This document shows, one piece after another, positions 33,515 to 44,192 of a DNA stretch of 64,000 bases (position 1 is its first letter; each line of letters opens with the position of its first letter). The stretch comes from Thalassia testudinum (Eukaryota; Streptophyta; Magnoliopsida; Alismatales; Hydrocharitaceae). Location: assembly GCA_037157565.1 (NCBI GenBank), contig JAZHRO010000022.1, positions 2,852,001 to 2,916,000 of the forward strand, read 5' to 3'. The notes beneath the pieces were generated by a model. That model saw only the letters and a program-made list of their open reading frames with translations, was not told the origin of the DNA and did no database searches. The translations under genes and the position numbers were made by a program.

Positions 33515-35089
33515 TACCCCCATGCCTAGCTTTTGCTAATCCCTTAGCAAAATTTTAAGGTTTTGACTTTTGTTCTAGACCATGAGTTCCTTTCACCAAT
33601 TATGATAAGTGTTTTTTCTTCTTTTTCCTCTGTGATTAGGTCAGAATGCCGACAATGGGCCTAAAGGTACTCTAGTACCAACCAAGATCCAAACTTGTCC
33701 AGCTTTAGCCTCGGTCCTCCACGAAGGTTTTTAAGGCCCGCAGGAGCTACCCTAAGGTTTATTGGACTCCGTGATTAAAACACCGGTGCTTGAGACATAT
33801 TTTAGCCTTGGTTTAGTTTCCAGTGTGTTTTTGTAAGAGAGAGACAGAGGGTTTATTTGTTTGGAGAGTTTTCTCTCTCTTTCCTTTTGTTTCTAGTTTC
33901 GGATTGGCTTAACAACATGGTCTGTATCGGATTCCTCGTCCCCATCATCAATCCTCAAAGATCCCTAACAATCAATGCTTCGTGATAGCACTACCCATGG
34001 TAAACCCCAGAACCCTAGTTTTTGAGATTTCGAGATAATCCTGCCCATGGCATTCCGTGGCCGAATCCAGACCCTGGCGATTGACATTTCATGATAATGC
34101 CATCCATAGTATTTGAACCAGCAGAGTGCTTACATGCCTCCTGTAGGATATGTAAATATCCTAAGAGATAACCACCGAGGAGACGATATGTTGTTACGCA
34201 TCTTCGAGGGGAATTTCCCACCTCTCCGCGCCGTGAACTCGTCCAAATCAACTTGTGTTGATCGGCCGCTCCTAATCTAGGCAACATTTTCAGAATATTA
34301 AAATGCTTCTGCGTGATTTTAATAGTTATGTGCACTGAACTAGACTGTGTGTGAATTGGGGTGCTTAGGTTACCGAGTCCCATAAACCGAAGGTCAGTTA
34401 ACGAGGCTGAATACTCCCTAAGCCTTAGACCTAATACTTAAGCTTTGCATTTTCCTCAACCTCTTGAGGAATATCCAGATCTTAATGGGTACTAAGAGTC
34501 TGGCCAAAAAGGCCTAAGGTCAGCGTTCCTATTAATCTCTTTGTGTCTCTTTAGCACTTTTTTTCTTTACTTTTCTTAATGTGGTCTAGAACTTCGGTTG
34601 ATCCCTTAATCTCTTACTAATGGCTATCACTTTTTTTTTCATTTTGTGCTCCTATTTTGTCATTTTGCTCTTTTTCTCCTCCTGTTTTGTATAGCCCACA
34701 AAAATTCTCTCCTCTTCTCAATTTCTTTTTTTTAGGTAATATGTGATTTTTTTGTTGAAACCTTTTCTTGATATGGGCTTTCATACATTTTGCACTTTCA
34801 TACCCCCCATGCCTAAGATTTGCAATGTCCCCATTGTAAATTAGGTTGGTTTGTATTCAACTTGGTTCATTCATTAGGACAGGTGTTGGGTGAGTGGACG
34901 AGTCGAGGTGACTGTTGCGGATGATTTCTAGTCTCCGGTACGGGTACCTGAGGTGGAGTTGGCTGTCCTAAAGGATGAACCTTAAAGTGCAAAGAAATAT
35001 CAGGAAATGTTTCGATTTTTTTGAAAGAATGACAGGTTGCCTCCCGTTAAGCGCTGAGTTTTACGCTATCGGCTGGGTGCAATGAGCTC
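33515..35089 (-). other. 3' untranslated region and PPTs of the right Athila-like element
   Basis: The PPT next to the LTR reads AGGCATGGGGGTA on the minus strand (33515-33528). The internal PPT-like tract with the CAATGGGGACATTGC motif lies near 34800-34840, and the GCGCTTAACGGGAGGCAACC block near 35038-35060. A degenerate minisatellite matching 2256-2405 is at about 33985-34110. No ORF like that at 1-1311 is preserved between integrase and this region, so the two Athila-like elements differ in gene content here. Confidence 0.75.
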
Positions 35090-35525
35090 AGGGAGAATGG
35101 AGGATAAAGGATGACTCAGCCAAATTTCTATTGGTCATGTCAATGAACGGTTTGAGTCTCTGACCGTTCACGACAAAGGGTTCGGAATCGTGGCTGAGTG
35201 GACTGATCTCAACGACTCCATTTCCAAAGATTTGTCAGACTAAGTATGGTCCGATCCACTTGGATCACAGCTTTCCTAGGAACAATTTGAGTCGAGCATC
35301 AAAAAGTAGGACCTTTTGACCAAGGAGAAAGATCTTTCTAGATATGTGCTTGTCATAAAAGGCTTTAACCCGCTCTTTGTAAATTCGCGAGTTTTCATAC
35401 GCATCAAGGTGTAATTCATCAATCTCGCTTATCTGAAGATTTCTGTGGGTTCCAGCCTTAGAAAGATCAAAATTGTAATTTCGTACTGCCTAATAGGCTT
35501 TATGCTCCAATTCGACGGGGAGGTA
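35090..35525 (-). pseudogene. Integrase C-terminus of the right Athila-like element
   Basis: The minus-strand translation contains VELEHKAY, then ELHLDAYENSRIYKERVKAF, YDKHISRKIFLLGQKVLLFD, ARLKLFLGKL, SKWIGPYLV and FVVNGQRLKPFIDM. This is the C-terminal segment typical of non-chromodomain Athila/Tat integrases, with no chromodomain. In-frame stops occur (after LGKL and near IGPYLV). The upstream half lies beyond the solo LTR, at 39476 onward, and the two halves join within the codons for CHLP. Confidence 0.85.
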
Positions 35526-38500
35526 TGATGAGAGACTCATCATGATCTCTAATTACCCCTAATTAACTAGTCTTCCTAGTTAATTAGATAAGGTTATGAA
35601 CACATAAGGGTTAATTATGAAATAAGGGATATATAGTAAAGGACCTTAAAATAAGTTAAAAATGACATTTTATCATTCAATTAACATTATTACTAATCTA
35701 GTTAACAATTGGACTTGAAATCTTATTAATCATCCCCTTAATTAATAAGTTAAGTAACTTAAACATAATATATACCTAAGTATATAATAACTTAAGTAAT
35801 TTTACTTAATCTAATAAATTAACCTAAAAAGGTCAAAAATGTAAATTCAAGGTGAAAACATAATATTTACCTTATTTACTAATATATATAAAAAATTGAA
35901 AAAGATCTAAGTTAAAATAAACCTTCAAAACCTGGGTTTACATTTTGATCCTTAAAACTTATTGCAATTGGGTCCTTAATTCTCACACAGGTCCTTAAGT
36001 TTCATTTCATATAGGTCCCTTTTCGTTGTCTTCTTCTTCTTCTTTAGCTGAATGAACGGCTGATGACGGAGAGTCACGCCACCACACGATCACCGCCCTA
36101 CCGACATCACCCTTCTTTGTCCAAGCTCTTGCAGCTTACGCTCACCACCTCCTCTTGATCCACCGGTCTGGATTAACCGGAAATCCTAATTTTCAATGGG
36201 AGATAACCTCACCATCGTCAGAGACGACGCCGGAGGTTAAGCTCCTCAAGCTCCTTCTTCGGCCAGACCTCGCCACTCTCTTCCCCGCCAACTACTATAA
36301 ATACCCCCTTACCCCTCTGATTTCTCTCAAGTTGGCTCCCTTCCCTCTTCTAACACTGCAGCTGACTTCGATAGGCTATTCGTCCAAAACTCCAGGGACT
36401 TTCCATCTCACTTTCTGGCTTCCTCCATCCATTTTGATCAGCCGAGGAGATCCGCCGTGGTCAGCCGCGTCTCTGACACAGGCGCCGACCAAGGAGTCCT
36501 CTGCTTCCGCTCACATCTACCCACCGGAGATCTTCCTGAAACCCTCTAATTTCGTCGTCCACTATAAACCTTCGGCGGAAACCTACTGACCCCTTTCATC
36601 CAGGAAACAGTAGATTAGGAGTAGGAGTAGGAGTAGGATAGCTTAGTTAGTTAGATAGTTAGATTGGAGTAATTTTAGAATTTTAGTGTTCATCTTCTTC
36701 GACTCCGGCGAACTCCTTGAGCTCACCAGAGCCATAATCTTGTCTTTTTAACTCACTGTCCACCTTCCTTTAACCCTCACGACCATTTCTATCACACTTA
36801 ATCACTTAATTGATCATTAATTCACCTAATTCACCTTTCACCTCCACCGACTACTGTCACTGTCCATGGTGATGGTAGCGGGCTTAGATCCACCTTCATA
36901 GGGTTCTTCATCCCTTATTCATAACCTAAGGACCCTAATCGACTCTACAATATGTATAATTACCACATATAAATTAAATGCCCAATTTATAATTAAGCTC
37001 CTGAGCTCGCTGTCCATGGCAACTCAGGAGCAATTCAAATACTTAATTATATATATATTTATGATTATAAATACTTGTTGACTTGTTTTAACCACTCAAT
37101 TGAGTGGTAAAACAAGTCCTGAGCTTAATCAACACAGATCTTTTGAAAAATGAATTTTACTGTTAAATCTTAATTCTAATGGACAAATGAAGAATTAATT
37201 GAGTTCTTGAGGTTCCTTGCAACCTCAGGAAACTTTTTAGATTAAAAATGGAAACAATTTCACAATCTGTACACAATTTTCACATTTTTCTAGACTCACC
37301 GAAGCTCCGGTGAGCTCCGGCGAGTCATTTCTGTTCTTCAGCCTGTGAAACTTGGTGTGAAGCTCCAGAATGATGAAATGATGATCACTGATTAATTTGT
37401 AGTTAGTTATTTGAGGATTTAGTGTCTGGAGCTGTAGATTGAGGTTCATCTTCTCCAACTCCGGTGGAGTTGGAGAAGTCTAACAGAGAGGTCTGAGGAG
37501 CATTTAAGGAACCTAGAAGCTTCAGTGTAGTGCACTGAAGCTATTCATGCCTTCAAATTTGTGAAGCAACCTCTCAAGTACTCTGACAAACAAACACCAT
37601 TAGGAGCTCAGGCGGCAAGCCTAGAACCCTAATTTCTAGGGTTTAACCATATGTTTGAAAGGTTGGATGAGTTCGTGAGATTGAAGGGATTCTATTTTAG
37701 GCATTAATTTCCTGTGGAGAGGTTTAAATCATAAAGTCAAATTTCGAGGCTTCGCAGTCAAACTGAGTCTGATTCTGGAGTTCTAAGCATGATTTGATGA
37801 TTTGAGAAGCTTAAATGGATTCTGAGATTCTTTTGAATGATCTGAAAGAGATTTTAGTGCGCTCAGATGAGTTATTGTGTGAGAATTCAAACCTTGCTAG
37901 TTTAGGTTGTTTTCGAACCCAAACTGACAACAGTGATATTGTGATGAGTTTTGATCTTTAATCCTACCTAGATCAATCTGTTACAACCCTTAAAACTTGT
38001 TTAAATCGATCAGTAATGTTCTTCTGTGTCTGTTTACCTATTTTAGGTTGTAAATCCATTCTCTGAAGCTTTCAGAGAAGCTTCAAGCTTCTCTACTATG
38101 CCTGAAGCTTTAAGAGCTTCAAATCCTACACCTGTAGCTGCGGAATTAACCTTAGACACTATTCAGACCTTCAACTGAGAGAGAAAAGTCCATCTGAGGA
38201 CTCTGTGAACATAAATACCATTTCCAGGTAATAAAAAACACGTAGGAACCCCTTGATTTCACTCTTCAAATTGAAGAGGAAAACATCCTTTTATCTTAAA
38301 ATTAACCCTGCAACTGTGTAGGCCTACCTTAGAGCTTTCCAACAAGCCTTGAATCATTTGATTTGGAGCTTTGAGCAAGAAGATATCGTCGATTGAAGTT
38401 GGGTCTGGAAGGGGGAACATAGTCCCACATTGGTTAGCTCGAGCACACGCATGGGAACAAAAGGAATTTGTCGCATAGCCGATGCAGTCATCAAGCGCTG

Positions 38501-39475
38501 GGCGCAAACTAAGCATTTGATCTTCTGAGCATGTGTGTGTGTATGCGAGCATGTGTGCCTGCGGGTGTGTGCCCGAGTGGGCGTGAGTGAGTGTGTGCCC
38601 TGGGAGGCTGGTTGAGACAGGCTGGCTCGAAAGTATGAACCGAAAAATAATCCAAAATCGAACCTAATTGAAATCAGGCGAGGAGCGAGTAGGGTCTGGT
38701 CCCACCCTGATCTCAGGGTGCTGTGTATCCTCGAAAGGACCTCACCGCAAATTAAATAATTTTTGGTTAAAAATTAAAAAAACCCAATTCAACTGATGGT
38801 CCAAAGGAAAGAGGAGTCGATGGCTAAGTGCTGAAGGTTAAGGTTAAGTGAAGAGATGAAGGCTAAGGAAGGAGAAGAAGAAGGTAGGAACAGAATAGAA
38901 GAGGAGAGGTAAGAAAGGAGCTCGAGAGAGAGTAAAAAGATAAAGGATAAATAAAAAGAGAGAAAGAAAGAAAGAAGAAGAAAAGAGAGGCTGAAGACAA
39001 AGAAGAATTTGTTTTACTTGCATTATTTTAAATTTCTTTTTGTTCTTAAATGTTGTAATAAGGCATGTTTTAATAAAAGAATTCTTATTGCCTTAATTTC
39101 TTTTGAAATAAAATTTGAAAACTAACATGTTTACTTGTTAATTAAGTAGATCATTTTGAGTAAATATGTTCTCTTATGGGGATTTTGCATGTTACTTCAT
39201 TTTAATTAATATTTTGGCAAAATTCATGTTCTTAAAATCGACTTAGTTATACCTCCTAAACTTATAAAGAAAATAAAAGATAATTAGTGAATTTAGAATG
39301 AATTATACCTGCCAGGGAACAACCTGGACTCAACCAGTAAAAATTTCTAAAATGTTACGTTAATTCGACCCTACACTACACAACCGACACAATTTCGAAT
39401 TAACCTAAGTGACTCTTTCTACTCTTAATTAAATAAAATTAACTTAATTACTGAGTTGAGTAAAGTGACGCATCA
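35526..39475 (+). mobile_element. 3.95-kb solo LTR inside integrase
   Basis: It starts TGATGAGAGACTCATCA and ends GACGCATCA. Flanks AGGTA and GGTGA agree with the uninterrupted integrase sequence (GGAGGTGACAC) apart from one substitution, consistent with a worn 4-5 bp target duplication. A TATA box (36296-36303), a GAGTAGGAGTAGGAGTAGG run at 36616, a USE-like AGTCCCACATTGG (38421-38433), a GA-rich tract (38870-39010) and polyadenylation-like AATAAA sites near 39070 fit an LTR read on the plus strand. No PBS, PPT or coding domain. The frame at 36155-36589 lies across the presumed transcription start and is not supported as a gene. Confidence 0.8.
36296..36303 (+). promoter_or_regulatory. TATA box of the 3.95-kb solo LTR
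   Basis: ACTATAAATACCCCC sits 770 bp from the LTR start. The context resembles the TATA box at 3779. Confidence 0.65.
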
Positions 39476-40973
39476 GGTGACACGCCTTCCCGTACACTAG
39501 TCTGAAAGGAGACATACCTAATTGGGTCTTGTGGGTGGTCTTATAAGCCCACAAAGCTTCCGGAAGCTGGGATGACTAGTCCTTCATATCTGGTCGAACA
39601 GTAACCTGGAGGATTTTCTTGATCTCCTGGTTTGATAGCTCAGCTAGACCATTAGTTTGGGGGTGGTAGGGAGTAGATATTCAGTGCGACACCTCGTATT
39701 TGGTCATCAGTGACCTGAACTGAGCGTTTGTGAAATGGGTCCCTCCATCAGAAATGATCGCATGAGGAATCCCAAACCGTGAGAAGATGTTTTAGTGGAT
39801 GAACTTGATAACGACTTTGTGATCACTGGTGTGGGTCGAAATGGCTTCGATCCATTTGGACACATAGTTAACAGCAAGTAAAATGTATTCGAAGCCGTCC
39901 GAGATAGGGAAGGGTCTCATAAAATCAATCCCCCGAATGTCAAAAATCTCCCATATGAGAATCGGCTGTAAAGGCATCATGTCACGATGGCTCATGTTGC
40001 CCAAGGTCTGGTAACGGTTACACGCCTTACAGTGATTGTATGCATCCTTAAAGATTGTTGGTCAGCAAAAGCCACACTGGAGAACTTTTGATGCGGTTTT
40101 CTGCCCAGAAAAAATGGCCATCGCATGCCTGGTCATGGCAGAAAGAGTGTATGTCTTTGATTTCAACTTCCGTGACACATCGCCAGATAATTTGGTCAGC
40201 ACCAATGCGGAATAGATACGGGTCTTCCCATATGTAATACTTGGCATCGGAGTGTAATTTGTCCTTCTTGGCCTTCGACCAATCAGACGGGATCTGATGT
40301 GATGCCAAGTAGTTTACTATGTCAGCAAACCATGGAAGCCCTGTACCAATAGTCAGGAGGTGCTCATCAGAAAAATGCTTCGTGATGGGTCCGGAAGGGT
40401 CGATGATCTCAGAAGGAAGTTGAGACAAGTGGTCAGCTACCACATTCTGTCTTCCCGCTTTGTCGTGAATCTCGAGGTCAAATTCTTGCAACAGCAAGAT
40501 CCATAGGATTAATCAAGGTTTCGTGTCCTTCTTCGCAAGGAGATGCCTCACAGCTGTGTGATCCGAGTAAATAATAACACGGGAACCCAGGAGGTAAGAT
40601 CTAAATTTTTCAAGGGCAAATACTATGGCTAGTAGCTCTTTCTCCGTAACCATGTAGTTACGCTGAGCCTCGTCAAGTGTCTTGCTAGCGTAGTAGATGA
40701 TCACGGGTTTCCCGTCAATTTTCTACTCGAAAATCGCTCCTACAGTGAAGTCCGATGCATTGCACATGACCTCAAAGGGTTGAGACCAATCAGGGGATTG
40801 TAGGATTGGGGCTTGGGTAACTTGGTCACGAAGGATCTTAAATGCTTGAGTGCATTCCTTGGAGATTTCAAAAGGTACATCCTTAGAGAAAAGAGTGTTA
40901 GGGGGCGTGCGATTTTCGAAAAATCAGGGATGAATTGACGGTAAAAACCGACGTGTCCCAGAAAAGATCAAAT
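39476..40973 (-). pseudogene. RNase H and integrase N-terminal part of the right Athila-like element
   Basis: From 40968 down: PFEISKECTQAFKILRDQV (RT connection), an RNase H start (FEVMCNASDF, where the usual catalytic Asp of CDASD is Asn), IIYYASKTLDEAQRNYMVTE, KELLAIVFALEKFRSYLLGS and YSDHTAVRHLLAKKD. Next are FDLEIHDKAGRQNVVADHLS (end of RNase H), the integrase zinc region (IHSFCHDQACDGHFF) and a poorly preserved core down to 39476, with frameshifts and stops. The enzyme would remove RNA from the hybrid and insert cDNA. It is interrupted upstream by the Sirevirus derivative (40974) and downstream by the solo LTR. Confidence 0.82.
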
Positions 40974-42693
40974 TGTTGGTGCTACAGCACCACGATCATT
41001 TATTTTGATGATAACAAAACACGTGTTATTTAACATTTGCACTTGGAGTCTTAGATTTCAGGAAAATTGCAAATGGAGATGCGCTTAAACGGAGATCGAG
41101 CTCGCATCCAGGACGGATTATAGGAGCTTGATGGAGAACAGAGGAGATTCGCGAGGAGCGATAAATTGAAGATGGAAGGACAAGAAGAATAAGATAGAAT
41201 TCCATTTTATTTCGTTCATGTACTTTTGTCATTATTTTGTTGCTTTTTATTTTTTACTTAGATTCATGTTAAAGAGCCTCAAAGTACCCTAACAGTAGTC
41301 CTAGGAACATCGGCACAACCCTAGGATACTTAGGTTTTCTGTAAAGAACTTAGAAAACCAATGTAGGGTTAAAATAGAGTTTCCAGACGTTTAATTCCCA
41401 AATCAGACGTCTGATAAAGTGTTTTAAGACGTCTGACTGTTGATTCAGACGTCTGATAACATTTAGGCTGGACGTAGTAGTTCTGTCTGATGAAATCAGA
41501 CGTCCAGACCTTAGACCAGACGTCTTAGAAGACGTCTGATGACTTTGCCAGACGTCCAATTAGTGGACCGTTGGCTGGCTTAACAAACACTCAAGGATAT
41601 GACCGTTAGAGCCTTATCAGACGTCCTTAGGCCTTTCCAGACGTCTGATAATTGACCGTCTTGCCTCGACTGACCCGAAAATCTCCTCTCAGAGATTTTC
41701 TAGCCGTTGCAAATTCATTCCCACGAAAAAGTAGGTTTCCAGACGTCCTGTATGTCGTCTGATAGACTTGCACTAGAACCCTGTTTAGATCTTATTCAAG
41801 TTAGGAAGAGACCCGCCCAAAATGAGACGTCTGACCTTGAAATCAGACGTCTTAAAGTGAACTTCCAGACGTCTGATGCCATAATTAGACATCTGATAAG
41901 CCTGTCAGTGCAATGATTGTTCCTGATTTTGGGCTGATTCACTTGGGCTTTGTACCAACGGCTATGGAAGCTTTTCTAAGCCTTCCAAAGCCTTCCTTAG
42001 GCCTCTATAAATAGAGGGGAGCCTTTACACACCAAGACACACCAAGAGAAACCAAAGATATACCCAAGAAACACCAAGAGACACCTAGCTACACACTTTC
42101 ACACTCTTTTGTGTCCAAAAAAGACTCTCTTGCTCTCCAAGCTCTAATTCTTCATCTGGAGAGCATCAAGCTTTGCACACCCCGCTCTCCCGCCGTAGTT
42201 CACGAGAGCGACGTAGCACCGTCGTGTTGTTCACGCATCCGCGTCGCCGACGCACTCCTTGCAAAGGGGAGTTTCTTAATTCCTATAAAAGCTTAGGTTT
42301 AAAATTACTTTGTTGGCTCTATAGGATTGTTGTTTATTTTAATCTTTGTTATTTGGTTGGGTATTCGCTTTGCGAATTCCCATCTCCTTCGTGGGACAAA
42401 ATCCTTCTCGTGAAGAGAAGGGGTTGAGGTACGCTACCCTCGTTTAAGTAGCGTGGTTGTAATTGAGGTTGAATCACCCTCGTTTAAAGTGATTCGATTT
42501 AGTGGATCTGATCAACTTGGTTGATCGAAAAATCCTAACTCGAGAGGGTTAGGTGGTGGTTTTCACCCGGTTTAGGTTTCCACCTAAAAATACTTGTGTA
42601 CTTGTGTGATTGTATTTTGTGAGATTGTTTATATTTCAATTCCGCATTTTTTTACGTCACGCTGATCTCACCCCTTCCGAGTAGCAAACTACA
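40974..42693 (+). repeat. 5' LTR of the Sirevirus derivative
   Basis: 1720 bp, starting TGTTGGTGCTACAGCACCA (a terminal hairpin) and ending AAACTACA. It has at least eight exact AGACGTCT palindromes plus one-mismatch forms between 41400 and 41900, and a TATA box at 42006-42013. Confidence 0.9.
42006..42013 (+). promoter_or_regulatory. TATA box of the Sirevirus 5' LTR
   Basis: CTCTATAAATAGAG, a palindromic TATA context. A run of ACACCAAGA repeats follows, probably at the RNA start. The copy in the 3' LTR is at 45224-45231. Confidence 0.8.
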
Positions 42694-42694
42694 G

Positions 42695-42711
42695 TTGGTA
42701 TCAAAGCAGGT
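42695..42711 (+). promoter_or_regulatory. Primer-binding site, initiator tRNA-Met type
   Basis: TTGGTATCAAAGCAGGT begins two bases after the LTR end. It is the usual Copia/Sirevirus iMet primer site with one substitution (CAAAGC for CAGAGC). Confidence 0.85.
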
Positions 42712-42750
42712 CTCGCGTTATCGGCATTACAAACCGGCGAGGATCCAGAT

Positions 42751-43875
42751 ATGGAGGGAAAAGCGTTCGTGTGCACTGAAGGACACGATACCTCACGACC
42801 ACCATACTTTGCAGGTATAGATTTCGTTTATTGGAAAAATCGTATGACTATGTGGTTGCAGGCCTACGACTTCCGGGTGTGGGAAAAATGCGAATCCACA
42901 TTTGTGATTCCCAAGAAACCCGCAAAAGGTTACTCAGAAGATCAGGTTCGGAATCTCAACCTCAACGCAAAGGCAATGAATGCCTTGTATTGTGCGTTGA
43001 GTCCGAAGGAATTCGAACGAATCCAAGAGTGCACCACCGCCCACGAGATATGGAGGAGGTTGGAAGGCACTCATGAGGAGACAAGCTTGGAAGAAGATCT
43101 CGAGGAGAAGGAAACCGCGTGCCTTGGTTTCATGGCAATCGGAGAAAGTAACAACGACAGCGACGACAGCGACAATGAGGTAAACTCGGATTTACAAGAT
43201 GCTTTCAATGAGTTGTATGAGCTTAGTAAATCACTAAAAATAGAAAACAAAAGCATGAAAAATAATCTTAGTTTTCTTAAATTTGAAAATGACAGGTTAG
43301 AAAAACAACTTAAGGACATAGAAGCTAGTCCTAAAAATGATAACCTATTATTAGAAAATCAAAACCTCATCAATGAAAATAATAAATTGATTGAAGAAAA
43401 TGTTAGTCTAAGAATAGAAATTTCTGATTTAAAGACTAAGATGAATATTATAGAAAATGAACTTGCATGTCTTAGGGAGAAATCAAATAAATTGATAAAT
43501 AGGGTAGATAACCTATATAGCCCTAAGGTTGAGAAAGGATCTCCATCAAGGAGACCTGCTAACCGATCCGGATCCAAACTCACTTGGATACCGAAGAAAG
43601 AATTAAAATCTTGTTTTGTAGGTCATAATAACTACAACACGAAGGACTGGACCTACAAGCTCAAGGCTGGTCAACTCAAGTTGGGAGAACTAAGGAGTAG
43701 ACCAAGGAGGAGAACAAGAAGATCGACGAGACAGCGAACAAACGACGGACCCGCCGCACGTCGACCGCCAGATTGGAGACCGGCGCCGATGCCCAGGCCT
43801 CCAAGCTGTGGATGGGAGCCCCATCCGATGTGGCATCCACCACCACCATTTGGGCCATTTTATTGGCCATGGTAG
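42751..43875 (+). CDS. Truncated Sirevirus gag, intact 374-codon frame
   Basis: The ATG at 42751 lies 40 bp after the PBS. Residues 1-110 match the Copia gag N-terminal domain (PPYFAGIDFVYWKNRMTMWL; ALYCALSPKEFERIQECTTA; EIWRRLEGTHE). The frame then jumps at once to an acidic segment (SNNDSDDSDNEVNSD) and a long coiled coil (about residues 150-255, many Leu, Glu, Lys and Asn), as found after the zinc knuckle in full-length Sirevirus gag. Middle gag and the CCHC knuckle are therefore missing. Only a remnant, CFVGHNNYNTKDW, is seen near residue 290. The tail is Arg-rich, then Pro/Trp-rich (HPMWHPPPPFGPFYWPW). It could join particles of a full-length relative. The uninterrupted frame in a region full of broken genes is notable. 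Confidence 0.85.
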   Translation: MEGKAFVCTEGHDTSRPPYFAGIDFVYWKNRMTMWLQAYDFRVWEKCESTFVIPKKPAKGYSEDQVRNLNLNAKAMNALYCALSPKEFERIQECTTAHEIWRRLEGTHEETSLEEDLEEKETACLGFMAIGESNNDSDDSDNEVNSDLQDAFNELYELSKSLKIENKSMKNNLSFLKFENDRLEKQLKDIEASPKNDNLLLENQNLINENNKLIEENVSLRIEISDLKTKMNIIENELACLREKSNKLINRVDNLYSPKVEKGSPSRRPANRSGSKLTWIPKKELKSCFVGHNNYNTKDWTYKLKAGQLKLGELRSRPRRRTRRSTRQRTNDGPAARRPPDWRPAPMPRPPSCGWEPHPMWHPPPPFGPFYWPW

Positions 43876-44192
43876 GTGAGGTAAAACCCTTTACTCTGTC
43901 ATAAGCATTTAGATAGGGGGAGCAAAAAATTATAAGCTAATTGTCAATTTTTAAGGGGGAGATATAAGGTAGCTAAATTTCCTTTAGAAAGGGGGAGAAA
44001 AATAATAGCTATTTTATTGTTATAAAAAAAGGGGAGCACATTACCTTTGTCAAAAGAAATTTATAGAAGAGCATGTTTTAAGGGGGAGTTATATGAAGTG
44101 TAAAATCAATTAAACCTTTTGATAATGTCAAAAAGGGGGAGGATTTTCTGCACTATTATTTATGGTTTTGTCATCATCAAAAAGGGGGAGAT
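43876..44192 (+). promoter_or_regulatory. Multiplied polypurine tracts before the 3' LTR
   Basis: About seven AGGGGGAG-type tracts lie between 43914 and 44192; the last directly abuts the LTR. Repeated tracts of this form are a published hallmark of Sireviruses. No ORF. Confidence 0.85.

Noticed and set aside
36155..36589. 144-codon frame as a gene
   Set aside because: It runs across the LTR TATA box and presumed transcription start of the solo LTR and resembles no protein.
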